DNA of 64,000 bases from assembly GCA_039989475.1 (NCBI GenBank), contig JBDXHU010000002.1:124001-188000 (forward strand), in the 5' to 3' direction. This stretch comes from JBDXHU01 sp039989475 (GTDB lineage Bacteria > Pseudomonadota > Gammaproteobacteria > Pseudomonadales > Halieaceae). Below, in pieces: positions 1 through 8,678 of this stretch (positions are counted from its first letter, which is position 1; each line of letters opens with the position of its first letter). The translations under genes were made by a program, and so were the position numbers. The notes beneath the pieces were generated by a model that worked only from the letters and a program-made list of their open reading frames with translations, searched no databases and was not told where the DNA came from.

Positions 1-1
1 G

Positions 2-931
2 CTGGAGGAGCAGGGTCGCCGGGTGGCACCGGTGCCTTTGTACTCCAGCCTGGTGTTGGGTGCGCTGCCGATTGCCGAGTTTGGCTCTGCCGAGCTACAA
101 CTCCGATGGCTGGCGCCGCTGGCAGCGGGAGACTGTAAACTCAGCGCAGCAATTGCCGAGCTGGGTATGAATGCCGCGCTGGATTCGCCGCTGCAGCTGG
201 TCGAGGATGGCGATGGCTGGCTGCTATCGGGTCAGCGGGCAGCTATTCCTGATGGTGGTGTTGCTGACGCTATCGTGATTCCGGCCTGGCATGACAACGG
301 CGACAGCACCCTGTTTGTATTGGACACCAGGCTCGACGGTGTCAGCCTGAACCCCGTGGAGATCGGTATCTCCGGCCAGCGTGCGGCCCAGTTGCAGCTG
401 GACCAGGTGAAACTGGGCGCTGCGGACGTGCTGGGTGAAGTGGGTGATGGTGCTGCGCTCATGGAGTGGCTGGAACAGCGGGCCAATGTCGGCCACTGCG
501 CCTTGCAGGTCGGCGTTACCGAGGAGGCCATGAAACGCACGGCGGCCTACCTTGGCGAGCGTGAACAGTTTGGTGTGCCGCTGGGCAGTTTCCAGGCCCT
601 GGCCATGCGCATGGCCGATGCCTATATCGACGTGGAAGCGATTCGCTCGACCTATTGGCTGGCATTGTGGCGCTTAAGCGACGGGCTGGATGCCCGGGCT
701 GAAGTGCGCGCCGCCAAGTGGTGGGCCTGTGATGCGGCGCACCGGGTGGTCAATACCGCACAGCACCTGCACGGCGGGATTGGTGCTGACGTGGAATACC
801 CGATTCATCGCTTTTACCTGCTGGCCAAACAAATCAGTTATTCCCTTGGCAATGCCGGCAATCAGCTGGAGCAGCTGGGACAACTCCTGGCCAGTGATGA
901 TTCCCTGGGATTTCGCGCGCTGGAGGTCTGA
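2..931 (+). CDS. Acyl-CoA dehydrogenase family protein, C-terminal part (5' end outside window)
   Basis: The reading frame is open to the left edge (first full codon at base 2), so the N-terminus lies outside the window; the GTG at 23 is internal. The family uses FAD to oxidise an acyl-CoA to the 2-enoyl-CoA in the cytoplasm. Visible are the middle beta domain and the C-terminal helical domain. The latter carries HLHGGIGADVEYPIHRF near the end, the usual C-terminal flavin-binding signature of this family, and REQFGVPLGSFQALAMRMAD, the typical four-helix-bundle sequence. The N-terminal segment reads LEEQGRRVAPVPL, common in the FadE-type dehydrogenases of steroid and isoprenoid catabolism. The exact substrate cannot be read. 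The stop at 931 is followed by about 200 bases before the cold-shock gene. Confidence 0.88.
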   Translation: MEEQGRRVAPVPLYSSLVLGALPIAEFGSAELQLRWLAPLAAGDCKLSAAIAELGMNAALDSPLQLVEDGDGWLLSGQRAAIPDGGVADAIVIPAWHDNGDSTLFVLDTRLDGVSLNPVEIGISGQRAAQLQLDQVKLGAADVLGEVGDGAALMEWLEQRANVGHCALQVGVTEEAMKRTAAYLGEREQFGVPLGSFQALAMRMADAYIDVEAIRSTYWLALWRLSDGLDARAEVRAAKWWACDAAHRVVNTAQHLHGGIGADVEYPIHRFYLLAKQISYSLGNAGNQLEQLGQLLASDDSLGFRALEV

Positions 932-1019
932 GTAGCGCTATTTCTGCAGGGATAATAGTGCTCGACATTCAGGGTCGTTGCCTGTACCTTGCGCGCAGCT
1001 GGAAAGATCGTCTGCTATT

Positions 1020-1025
1020 TATAAT
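1020..1025 (+). promoter_or_regulatory. Possible -10 element for the cold-shock gene
   Basis: A perfect TATAAT lies about 115 bases upstream of the cold-shock start codon. No convincing -35 hexamer sits 16-18 bases upstream. If used, it would give a roughly 110-base leader, in keeping with the long untranslated leaders of cspA-type genes. This is inference from a single hexamer. Confidence 0.3.
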
Positions 1026-1140
1026 CTTCATTTCGCTGTTTTATTCGTATCACTTCGTCCTGCAGTTTCTAAGTACAAACCCTGTTTCATGCTATTAAAG
1101 CCTTTTGAAGGCACAACACTAAAATTTTCAGGAAGTAATT

Positions 1141-1350
1141 ATGTCTAATACAGTTAAAGGAACCGTTAAGTGGTTCAACGAAGCTAAAGGTTTCGGTTTT
1201 ATCGAGCAGCAAGATGGCCCGGATGTGTTCGCACACTTCAGCGCGATTTCTGGTGACGGCTTCAAGACTCTGGCAGAAGGCCAGGCAGTTGAGTTCACCG
1301 TTAGCGAAGGCGAGAAAGGCCCGCAGGCTTCGAACATCGTTGCTGTCTAA
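1141..1350 (+). CDS. Cold-shock protein, CspA family
   Basis: A 69-residue single cold-shock domain, the usual length. It binds single-stranded RNA/DNA through the RNP1 motif KGFGFI (residues 16-21) and RNP2 VFAHF (29-33), both intact, with the N-terminal TVKWFNEAKG typical of CspA proteins. The start ATG is preceded by AGGAAG about 6 bases upstream. It is monocistronic: a roughly 200-base upstream gap, and a strong intrinsic terminator 27 bases after the stop. Which paralogue (cold-induced or constitutive) cannot be told from sequence. Confidence 0.97.
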   Translation: MSNTVKGTVKWFNEAKGFGFIEQQDGPDVFAHFSAISGDGFKTLAEGQAVEFTVSEGEKGPQASNIVAV

Positions 1351-1376
1351 ACAGTAGCCTTGCTCGACCCTGACAA

Positions 1377-1408
1377 GGGGCAGGTCTTTTCAGGCCTGCC
1401 CCTTTTTT
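1377..1408 (+). terminator. Intrinsic terminator after cold-shock gene
   Basis: A 10-bp stem (GGGGCAGGTC with GGCCTGCCCC, one G-T pair) with a six-base loop TTTTCA is followed directly by TTTTTT. It lies 27 bases downstream of the cold-shock stop codon. Confidence 0.93.
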
Positions 1409-1474
1409 GTGCGCCGGAAACTGGGTTATGGTTAGAGTCATTGCCACGAGCCAATGATGGGAAGCTTATAAGAC

Positions 1475-2497
1475 ATGGGATTGTTTGAGCGTTATCTCTC
1501 CGTCTGGGTGGGATTGTGTATTCTGGCCGGCGTGCTATTCGGCAATCTGGCGCCGTCAGTATTTGAGCTGATAGCTCGCTTCGAGTACGCCCACGTCAAC
1601 CTGGTGGTGGCCCTGTTCATCTGGATCATGATCTACCCGATGATGGTGCAGATAGATTTCTCTTCCATCAAGGATGTCGGTGAGCGCCCTCGGGGCCTGA
1701 TACTGACGCTGGTGGTCAACTGGCTGATCAAGCCTTTCACCATGGCGGCCCTGGGCTGGCTGTTTTTCCGGGTGATTTTTGCCGATCTGGTCGATGCGCA
1801 GTCGGCCAGTGAGTATATCGCGGGTATGATCTTGCTCGGCGTGGCGCCCTGTACCGCCATGGTCTTTGTCTGGAGTCAGCTCACCAGGGGCGACCCCAAT
1901 TACACGCTGGTGCAGGTCTCGGTAAATGACATCATCATGGTGTTTGCATTCGCGCCCCTGGCGGCCTTCCTGCTTGGCGTCAGCGATATCCATGTGCCCT
2001 GGGAGACCTTGCTGCTGTCTGTGCTGCTCTATGTGGTGTTGCCATTGGTAGCGGGTGCATTGACACGGCACCGGCTGGAAACCAGGGGCGATGGGCATGG
2101 CATTGAAGACTTCGTCGCCATGCTGAAACCCTGGTCGATCATCGGCTTGCTGGCCACGGTAGTGCTGTTGTTTGGCTTCCAGGCGGAGAAGATCATTGGC
2201 CAGCCCCAGACCATCCTCCTGATTGCGGTGCCACTCTTGGTCCAGACCTATGGCATTTTTGCGTTGGCCTATGCGGGAGCTCGCATGCTGGCCCTGCCGC
2301 ATAATATCGCGGCGCCGGCATGCCTTATTGGCACTTCCAACTTTTTTGAGCTGGCGGTGGCGGTGGCAATTTCGCTGTTTGGCCTGCACTCCGGGGCAGC
2401 GCTGGCGACGGTGGTGGGTGTGTTGGTAGAAGTGCCGGTGATGTTATCGCTGGTGGCTTTCGCCAACCGCACCCGCCATTGGTTTGTCGCGACATGA
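1475..2497 (+). CDS. Arsenite efflux transporter, Acr3 family
   Basis: A 340-residue inner-membrane protein with about ten hydrophobic segments. The family expels arsenite (some members antimonite) using the proton gradient. The Acr3 signature GVAPCTAMVFVW carries the conserved Cys (C126) in the fourth membrane segment, and NFFELAVAVA near the C-terminus carries the conserved Glu. Length and topology fit Acr3 rather than the longer ArsB family. No arsR, arsC or arsH lies nearby, so it stands alone; it is separated from the cold-shock gene by a terminator and converges on the next gene. An Acr3-like bile-acid/sodium symporter relative is less likely given the Cys signature. Confidence 0.9.
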   Translation: MGLFERYLSVWVGLCILAGVLFGNLAPSVFELIARFEYAHVNLVVALFIWIMIYPMMVQIDFSSIKDVGERPRGLILTLVVNWLIKPFTMAALGWLFFRVIFADLVDAQSASEYIAGMILLGVAPCTAMVFVWSQLTRGDPNYTLVQVSVNDIIMVFAFAPLAAFLLGVSDIHVPWETLLLSVLLYVVLPLVAGALTRHRLETRGDGHGIEDFVAMLKPWSIIGLLATVVLLFGFQAEKIIGQPQTILLIAVPLLVQTYGIFALAYAGARMLALPHNIAAPACLIGTSNFFELAVAVAISLFGLHSGAALATVVGVLVEVPVMLSLVAFANRTRHWFVAT

Positions 2498-2565
2498 AGC
2501 AGCGAAATGAACCCGCGCGTTGCCTGCCGAGCTGTCCGTCATACGCATCTCGGTAGTGCCCGGCT

Positions 2566-3081
2566 CTAGGGGTGCTCGCAGATGGTATCGATCGCCTGCT
2601 GGGCTATCTCCCTCGCTGAGACTTTCTGGTTATTACTGTCGGCTGCGCTATCAGCAAGCGCCACTATGTCGATGCCTGCAGTTTTTGCATCCGCCAACAG
2701 CGTATCGTCGCCCAGGATTGATTGGGTGAAAATGCAGCCGCCTCTATCACGCGCCACAAGTTGCGGCATCATGGCACGACTGAGCTGAGCCCCTGCACTG
2801 GCGTCTAACAGCAGGCCGGTATCGAGCTGTTGGCAGCTGTCTAGCAGTGCTGGAATGTACTCTTCAAGATCGAGACTAGCCGTGACAATGCTGACATTGA
2901 CGCCCTCGTGATCGCGCAAGCGCGCTGCCAGGGCCTGCAGCAGGCCGGGTTCGGTGGTCGTTAGCAGCAGATCAAAGCCGCCTTTTGCCAGTAGAGCGGC
3001 GAAGGCTGCACCCAGCTCTGAGGCGGCGTCTGTGACCAGTGCGCATGGACCATAGCGTTGCAGGAACTCGTAGGGGTGCAT
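2566..3081 (-). CDS. Short SDR-like protein lacking the catalytic Tyr-Lys
   Basis: A 171-residue protein with a Rossmann-type N-terminus: CALVTDAASELGAAFAALLA takes the place of the TGxxxGIG cofactor loop, and LLLDASAGAQLS the place of the NNAG strand. It ends where a normal 250-residue short-chain dehydrogenase would continue, and the YxxxK catalytic pair is absent (ILGDDTLLADAKTAG occupies that region). It may therefore be a non-catalytic SDR relative or a decayed enzyme kept open. It is divergent from the isomerase gene at 3182 with about 100 bases between starts, and convergent with the Acr3 gene. Function unknown. Confidence 0.7.
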   Translation of the reverse strand: MHPYEFLQRYGPCALVTDAASELGAAFAALLAKGGFDLLLTTTEPGLLQALAARLRDHEGVNVSIVTASLDLEEYIPALLDSCQQLDTGLLLDASAGAQLSRAMMPQLVARDRGGCIFTQSILGDDTLLADAKTAGIDIVALADSAADSNNQKVSAREIAQQAIDTICEHP

Positions 3082-3181
3082 GGGGTGCTCATGTGATGGC
3101 TTGCAGGGGGTACTTTATACTGCGGGCAGCAGGGCAAATTCAATCACGGCGCAGCTGGGCGGCAGGATAGGGAGTTTTACT

Positions 3182-3991
3182 ATGGCACTTGAGCGCAACA
3201 AGCTGGTTTGTTATGCCACTTTGCCCGACGGTCACGGCTTCGAAAACACCATTGCCGCGGCGGCTGCGGCCGGTTTTGAGGAGGTCTCCCTGTGGCTGCT
3301 GTCCCTGGACCAGGGTCGCGAGGAATTGGGCAGCCTGGATGCCGTAGCGGCTTGCCTGGCCGCACATGGCATGCGCGCCAGTGTTCTGGAACTGCTGCTT
3401 GCCTGGCCGGGCGGTGAGGTCGGAGCCGCGGCCGGGGAGTTGGCAGTCATGCAGGCGGCGGCTGAAGTCATGCAACCGGAGGTGATTCTAGCCGCTTGCA
3501 TGGATACTTCGCTGGCGCCCGGGGCTGTGGCCCGGCTAAAGAGTCAGTGCCAGGCCCTGGCGCCCTTAAAAGTGGCCCTGGAGTTTTTACCCTGGTCGGC
3601 CCTGCCCAGCCTGGAAAGCGCCTGGCAGATGGTGGAACAGGTCGATGAGCCCAATCTCGGTTTTGTGCTCGATACCTGGCATTTCGCCTGGGCCGGGCAG
3701 GATTTCGATACCCTGGCGCGGATTCCCGGTGATCGCATTCACTTCATCCAGGTCAACGATATGCGCGCCGAGCCGCTAGAGGATATCGTCGAGGAAACCC
3801 TTTGCCACCGGCTGCGCCCCGGGGAGGGGGTAGTGGACTGGAGCCGCTTGCTCCGGCTGCTGGCGGCCGCCGGGGTGGACTGCCCACTGGGTACTGAACA
3901 GTTTAGCGACGAGGTCAAGGCCATGTCGCTGCCGGAGGCCAGCCGCTACCTGTATGAGTCGGTGCAAGCCCTGTTCGGAAATCATCCCTAA
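3182..3991 (+). CDS. Sugar phosphate isomerase/epimerase-type TIM barrel
   Basis: A 269-residue AP-endonuclease-2/xylose-isomerase-like TIM barrel. Typical features are the strand segments VALEFLPWSALPSL, LGFVLDTWHFAWAG (metal-binding Asp-x-x-His) and IHFIQVNDM, followed by RLRPGEGVVDW. An upstream in-frame ATG at 3080 would add 34 poorly conserved residues; the start at 3182 is preferred because GATAGGGAG lies just upstream and because the protein then begins like its family. Enzymes of this family isomerise or epimerise sugars or break down inositol and related compounds; the substrate here cannot be assigned. It is followed after about 60 bases by the GGDEF gene. Confidence 0.85.
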   Translation: MALERNKLVCYATLPDGHGFENTIAAAAAAGFEEVSLWLLSLDQGREELGSLDAVAACLAAHGMRASVLELLLAWPGGEVGAAAGELAVMQAAAEVMQPEVILAACMDTSLAPGAVARLKSQCQALAPLKVALEFLPWSALPSLESAWQMVEQVDEPNLGFVLDTWHFAWAGQDFDTLARIPGDRIHFIQVNDMRAEPLEDIVEETLCHRLRPGEGVVDWSRLLRLLAAAGVDCPLGTEQFSDEVKAMSLPEASRYLYESVQALFGNHP

Positions 3992-4054
3992 TAAGCACTA
4001 AAGTTTTTCCCCAAGTGGTCGTTAAGCACCATACAAACCGTCTATCTGGGACTC

Positions 4055-5086
4055 ATGGCGATGGAAGAAATTTACGTTAAGAACCTAATGTCACGCAAGC
4101 CGTGCTTCATGCCTTGTGAGGCCTCTTTGGGTGAGGTCGCCGCGACGATGGTCGAGCGTACCAATTCCTGCATGGTCATCGGCCACGAAAATCACCCGGA
4201 AGGTATTATCACCGAGCGTGACCTGGTCAGGATACTGGTTTCCTCACAGCAAGAACTGGGTATGCTGGATCGTCCGGTGGGTGAGTTTATGTCTGCGCCT
4301 ATCCTCACCGTGAACCAGGATGAGAGCCTCTACGACGCTGTCGTTGTTGCGCGCACGGAGCGTGTACGGCATCTGCCGGTGGTAGACGATGATGACTGCA
4401 TGGTGGGTATCGTGACTGATCGCGACCTGGCCAATGCGCACTTCCACGTGGTGGAGGTACAAACTGAGCTTATTGAAAAGTCTATCGCCAAGGAAACCCG
4501 TGATTTGCTCAAGGCCAACCATGAGCTGCAAACCCTGTCGATGGAAGATCACCTGTTAGGCATCGGCAATCGCCGGGCCATGGAGGTCGACCTGGCTCAC
4601 ACCCACTCCGCCTACCTGCGCTACAACCGGCCCTACTGCGTGGTGCTGATTGATGTGGACTACTTCAAGAACTACAACGACCACTACGGACACTCCGGTG
4701 GTGACCAGGCTCTGCAGATAATTTCCGGTTTCATCAAAGATACCATCAGGGATGCGGATCGGGTCTATCGTTATGGTGGCGAAGAATTGCTGGTGCTGCT
4801 CCCCGAGATCGACGCCCAGGGTGGTCTGCTCTGTGGTGAGCGTCTGGTGGAAGGACTGGCGGCCGGCAAATTGCCCCACGACGCCAGCCCCTTGAAACTG
4901 CTGACTATCAGTGCTGGAATCGCAGCGGCTTCGGTTGAGCAGGAGTCACCCACCTGGGAAGAACTGGTGAATGTGGCTGACCAGGCGCTGTATCGCGCCA
5001 AGTCGGCTGGCCGCAACCGGGCCCTGCTGGAACAACACAGCGCCGTGGCAGATGTTGCCGATCCCAAGGTCACATCCATTCGCTAG
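4055..5086 (+). CDS. CBS-pair diguanylate cyclase (CBS-CBS-GGDEF)
   Basis: A 343-residue soluble protein. Residues about 10-130 hold two CBS motifs (GIITERDLVRIL and GIVTDRDLANAH), which commonly sense adenine nucleotides. After a helical linker comes a GGDEF domain (about 165-330) with active site GGEEL and the metal-binding DVDYFKNYNDHYGH, so it should make cyclic di-GMP. RDAD sits five residues before GGEEL and fits the inhibitory RxxD I-site. No membrane segment is present. The start is ATG 4055 or ATG 4061; neither has a strong ribosome site. It lies alone between the isomerase and the alcohol dehydrogenase. Confidence 0.92.
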   Translation: MAMEEIYVKNLMSRKPCFMPCEASLGEVAATMVERTNSCMVIGHENHPEGIITERDLVRILVSSQQELGMLDRPVGEFMSAPILTVNQDESLYDAVVVARTERVRHLPVVDDDDCMVGIVTDRDLANAHFHVVEVQTELIEKSIAKETRDLLKANHELQTLSMEDHLLGIGNRRAMEVDLAHTHSAYLRYNRPYCVVLIDVDYFKNYNDHYGHSGGDQALQIISGFIKDTIRDADRVYRYGGEELLVLLPEIDAQGGLLCGERLVEGLAAGKLPHDASPLKLLTISAGIAAASVEQESPTWEELVNVADQALYRAKSAGRNRALLEQHSAVADVADPKVTSIR

Positions 5087-5175
5087 TGGCCATAATTGAC
5101 TAGATTTTTGGGGTGAGTAGCCCCGGTTTTTGAAGACATAATAGCGCCACTCTAATAACAAGAGGTGCGCGCACC

Positions 5176-6348
5176 GTGTTCTTACGCAGGCTCAAGCACA
5201 ACGCTTTCATTTCTTTCGCCGGCTTCCTTTTGAAGTTCTCACCTGGCGTCTCCTACCTGACATTCGCTGGCGAAGGCAGCAGCCGCGCCCTGTGCCGGCA
5301 TATAGCCCGCAGTGGAGCGCGCAAGGTGCTGGTGGTTACCGATAAACCCCTGCGTGAGCTAGGGGTGGTCGATCAGGCCATTGCCGGCCTGGCCGAGCAA
5401 GCCGTGCCGACAGTCGTTTTCGACGGTGTTTTACCTGACCCAACATACCAGGTCGTGGCCGAGGGCAAGGCTGTCTACGAGGCACAGGACTGCGATTGCA
5501 TCCTGGCCATTGGTGGTGGTTCCTCCATTGATGCCGCCAAGGTTATTGGTCTGGCGCTAACCCACGAGGGTGACCCGGCTGACTATGTAGGCTTTGGCAA
5601 GGTGAAGGAAGAGTTGCCACCCCTGTACGTGATACCGACGACCTCCGGCACCGGTTCCGAGGCGACCATGGGCGCGGTTATCTCGGATAACGAAACTCAT
5701 GAGAAAGGCATTCTTTCCGGTGGCACCATGTTGCCCCGCGCGGCTTGCCTGGATGCCAGCCTGATGACCGGTCTGCCACCGCACATTACTGCTGCCACCG
5801 GTATGGACGCGCTGACCCACGCGATCGAGGCCTATATAGGGGTGTGGGATCGGGGCGACAGCCTGGAGAAGGCCGCGACTGCTACCAAATTGATATTTGC
5901 CAACCTGGAAAAGGCCTACAGCAACGGCGCTGATCTTGCTGCGCGCGATGCCATGGCCGAGGCCGCTTACCTGGCTGGCCAGGCTATTAACCAGGTCAAT
6001 GTGGGCAATGTACACGCCATCGCTCACCAGATGGGCGCCTTGTACGGGGTGCCCCATGGCCTGGCAAACGCACAGGTGATGCCGCATGTCCTGGACATGA
6101 GCAAAGAGCGGGCGGGTTCGCGCCTGGCCGAGTTGGCGCAGCTGATAGGCTTGCAGACGGCGGATGAATTTATCGGGGAGGTACGGCGTTTGACTGTGGC
6201 CGTCGGCATACCGGAGAAGGTTGATGCGCTGCAGTTAGAGGACTATGACACCATCATTGAGCGCGCGATTGTAGAGGGAGATGGCTACCCGGTACCGCAT
6301 ATGATGAGCCAGTTGGACGTGAGACTGATACTTAATAACCTGATGTAG
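5176..6348 (+). CDS. Iron-containing (group III) alcohol dehydrogenase
   Basis: A 390-residue cytoplasmic NAD(P)-dependent dehydrogenase of the Fe-ADH family. The cofactor loop GGGSSIDAAK lies at 113-122. The four metal ligands can be aligned with those of FucO: D211 and H215 in MDALTHAIEAY, H280 in NVHAIAHQMG and H294 in GVPHGLANAQ. The start codon is GTG 5176 with AAGAGGTG upstream. Only 16 bases separate it from the P450 gene, so the two are very probably co-transcribed; together they suggest hydroxylation of a hydrophobic substrate followed by alcohol oxidation (inference). Confidence 0.93.
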   Translation: MFLRRLKHNAFISFAGFLLKFSPGVSYLTFAGEGSSRALCRHIARSGARKVLVVTDKPLRELGVVDQAIAGLAEQAVPTVVFDGVLPDPTYQVVAEGKAVYEAQDCDCILAIGGGSSIDAAKVIGLALTHEGDPADYVGFGKVKEELPPLYVIPTTSGTGSEATMGAVISDNETHEKGILSGGTMLPRAACLDASLMTGLPPHITAATGMDALTHAIEAYIGVWDRGDSLEKAATATKLIFANLEKAYSNGADLAARDAMAEAAYLAGQAINQVNVGNVHAIAHQMGALYGVPHGLANAQVMPHVLDMSKERAGSRLAELAQLIGLQTADEFIGEVRRLTVAVGIPEKVDALQLEDYDTIIERAIVEGDGYPVPHMMSQLDVRLILNNLM

Positions 6349-6364
6349 AAAAGGATTTGTTGAT

Positions 6365-7630
6365 ATGAGTACGGCGACAAGTGCCCCGGCACAGCAATAC
6401 CAGGCCAGCGATGTTCTCAACGGTGAGATCATGGCTGAGGAGTCCAGCATGTATGGCTTGTTCGACTACCTGCGCGAACATGATCCGGTGGCCTGGGTGG
6501 AGCACCCGGACTACGAGCCATTCTGGTCATTGAGCAAGTACGATGACGTCAAGTTTGTGGGCAGTAATAACGATCGCTTTCTCAGTGCGCCGCGCACGGT
6601 ATTGATTCCGGCCCTGTATGAGCAGGCACTGCTGGAGAAATTCGGCACACGCAATGGCCTGGAAACGCTGATTCACATGGATCGTCCCAAGCACCTGAAA
6701 CTGCGCAAGGTGACCCGGGAGTGGTTCCTGCCGCGCTCGATTGAGCGGCTCGACGCCGAAATCAAGGCGATGTCTGCAGAGTACGTCGACAAGATGGAGG
6801 ACATGGGCGGGGAGTGTGATTTCGTCAAGGATGTGACCTTGCTGTATCCGCTGCGCATTATCATGTCCATCCTCGGCCTGCCGCGCGAGTCAGAGGCGAC
6901 CATGCTCAAGTTGACCCAGGAAATTTTCGGTGGCCAGGACCCTGACTTACAACGCAGTCCTGACCTGGAAAGCGCTAACCTGGAAACACTGCTGGAGTTC
7001 GGTGCCTACTTCGATGACGTCATCAAGGACCGCAAGAAAAATCCGCAAGATGACCTGGCCACGGTGTTGGCGAATGCCGAAGTGGACGGCGCGCCAATGG
7101 ACCCCCTGGACCAGATGAGTTACTTCATTATTGCCGCCAGCGCCGGCCACGACACCACCTCGGGCGTTTTGGGTGCCGGCATGAAAGCCCTGCTGGAGCA
7201 ACCCGATCAACTGGAGCTGTGGCGCGATAACCCGGAACTCGACACCAATGCTGCCAAGGAGTTGATCCGCTGGGTTTCACCGGTGCGCCATATGGTACGC
7301 ACGGCGACAGACGATTTTGAGCTGCGCGGCAAGCAGATCAAGAGTGGGGACAATCTTGCGCTTTGGTACCCGGCGGCCAATCGCGATCCGGAAGTGATCA
7401 GCCACCCCAATCGCCTGGACCTGCAGCGCGACCCCAAACTGCATTTGGCCTATGGGTACGGCTCGCATATGTGCCTGGGTCAGCACCTGGCAAACCTGGA
7501 AGTGTCGCGCTTCTTCCGCGAGGTGTTCTCACGAGTCAAGCACATCGAAATGACGGCAGAGCCGACCTGGGTGCATGCCATCTTCGTTGGCGGCTTGAAG
7601 TCCATGCCGGTGAAGTACGAGTTTAAATAA
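6365..7630 (+). CDS. Cytochrome P450
   Basis: A 421-residue soluble bacterial P450. The I-helix oxygen-activation motif AGHDTT is at 260-265, the ExxR pair at E299/R302, and the heme-binding loop LAYGYGSHMCLGQ with the axial Cys at C370. No N-terminal membrane anchor is present, so it needs a separate ferredoxin and reductase; none is encoded in the window. It sits between a Fe-ADH and a quinone-oxidoreductase-type gene, a context of monooxygenation then oxidation of a lipid, terpenoid or steroid. The heme loop differs from CYP153 and CYP125, so no CYP family is assigned. Confidence 0.95.
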   Translation: MSTATSAPAQQYQASDVLNGEIMAEESSMYGLFDYLREHDPVAWVEHPDYEPFWSLSKYDDVKFVGSNNDRFLSAPRTVLIPALYEQALLEKFGTRNGLETLIHMDRPKHLKLRKVTREWFLPRSIERLDAEIKAMSAEYVDKMEDMGGECDFVKDVTLLYPLRIIMSILGLPRESEATMLKLTQEIFGGQDPDLQRSPDLESANLETLLEFGAYFDDVIKDRKKNPQDDLATVLANAEVDGAPMDPLDQMSYFIIAASAGHDTTSGVLGAGMKALLEQPDQLELWRDNPELDTNAAKELIRWVSPVRHMVRTATDDFELRGKQIKSGDNLALWYPAANRDPEVISHPNRLDLQRDPKLHLAYGYGSHMCLGQHLANLEVSRFFREVFSRVKHIEMTAEPTWVHAIFVGGLKSMPVKYEFK

Positions 7631-7657
7631 TCTGTAATTTGGTGGGCGGGAAAAGAC

Positions 7658-8662
7658 ATGCAGACCATTCAACTCAATACACCCGGGGGGCTGGATAAGC
7701 TTGTCGCGGTAGATTTGCCCGAACGAGACCCTGGCCCCGGCGAAGTGCGCGTGCGCAATCATGCCAGTTCCTTGAACTTTCACGACTATGCCGTGGTTAG
7801 CGGTTTGATACCGGTAGAGGACAAGCGCGTGCCCATGTCTGATGGTGCCGGTGTGGTTGAGGCAGTAGGGGAGGGCGTTACTGATTTTGTCGTGGGTGAC
7901 CAGGTGATGAGTTGCTTCTTCCCCTTGTGGGAAGATGGCGGCCCGGAATTGGCGCGCATCATGGCTGTTCCCGGCGATATGGTGGACGGCTTTGCCGCTG
8001 AATCAGTCACCATGTCGGCACAGGCGTTTACCGCCATACCCGAGGGTTACAGTTTTCCCGAGGCGGCAACCTTACCCTGTGCAGCTCTCACGGCCTGGCG
8101 GGCGCTGATGGTGGAAGCCAGGGTAAAGCCCGGTGATACCGTATTGGTGCAGGGCAGCGGTGGCGTCTCGGTGTTTGCCCTGCAGCTAGCCAAAGCGGCC
8201 GGTTGTCGGGTGATTGCCACATCTTCCAGCGCGGACAAGCTGCAGCGATTGGAGGCCCTGGGTGCCGACGAATTAATCAATTACCGGGAGACGCCAGCCT
8301 GGGGTGATGCGGTACAGCAAGTAACCGGTGGTCGCGGTGTTGATGTGGTCGTTGAAGTGGGTGGTTCCGGCACCGTGGCGCAGTCAGTGCGGGCGATCGC
8401 CTTTGGTGGTCATATTTCAATGATTGGTGTGTTGACCGGTATCAGCGGCGAGGTACCGACGGCGGAATTGTTCCAGAAGAACGCGGTTATCCACGGCATC
8501 ACAGTGGGCTCACGCCAGCACCAGCGCGATATGGTTGCGGCGATCAATGCCAACGGCATTAAACCCGTTATCAGCGACAGCTTTGAATTGGGCCAGATTG
8601 CGGACGCGTTTCGGCTGCAGGAGTCCCAGGGGCACTTCGGTAAAATCTGCCTCGAGTTCTAA
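7658..8662 (+). CDS. Zinc-independent MDR-family oxidoreductase (quinone-oxidoreductase type)
   Basis: A 334-residue medium-chain dehydrogenase/reductase. The N-terminal GroES-like fold is followed by the Rossmann domain with VLVQGSGGVSVFALQLAKA and cofactor strand VIATSSSADK. The structural-zinc Cys cluster of alcohol dehydrogenases is missing, which fits NADPH:quinone or enoyl reductases. It starts 27 bases after the P450 stop, on the same strand. It probably reduces or oxidises an intermediate of the P450 pathway; the reaction is not readable. Immediately after its stop comes a perfect palindrome and a 16-bp repeat array. Confidence 0.9.
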   Translation: MQTIQLNTPGGLDKLVAVDLPERDPGPGEVRVRNHASSLNFHDYAVVSGLIPVEDKRVPMSDGAGVVEAVGEGVTDFVVGDQVMSCFFPLWEDGGPELARIMAVPGDMVDGFAAESVTMSAQAFTAIPEGYSFPEAATLPCAALTAWRALMVEARVKPGDTVLVQGSGGVSVFALQLAKAAGCRVIATSSSADKLQRLEALGADELINYRETPAWGDAVQQVTGGRGVDVVVEVGGSGTVAQSVRAIAFGGHISMIGVLTGISGEVPTAELFQKNAVIHGITVGSRQHQRDMVAAINANGIKPVISDSFELGQIADAFRLQESQGHFGKICLEF

Positions 8663-8678
8663 CATTCACCCCAATGCG

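Noticed and set aside
1556..2389. A 277-codon minus-strand frame opposite the Acr3 gene
   Set aside because: Gln/His-rich antisense of a hydrophobic protein; the plus strand is an intact transporter.
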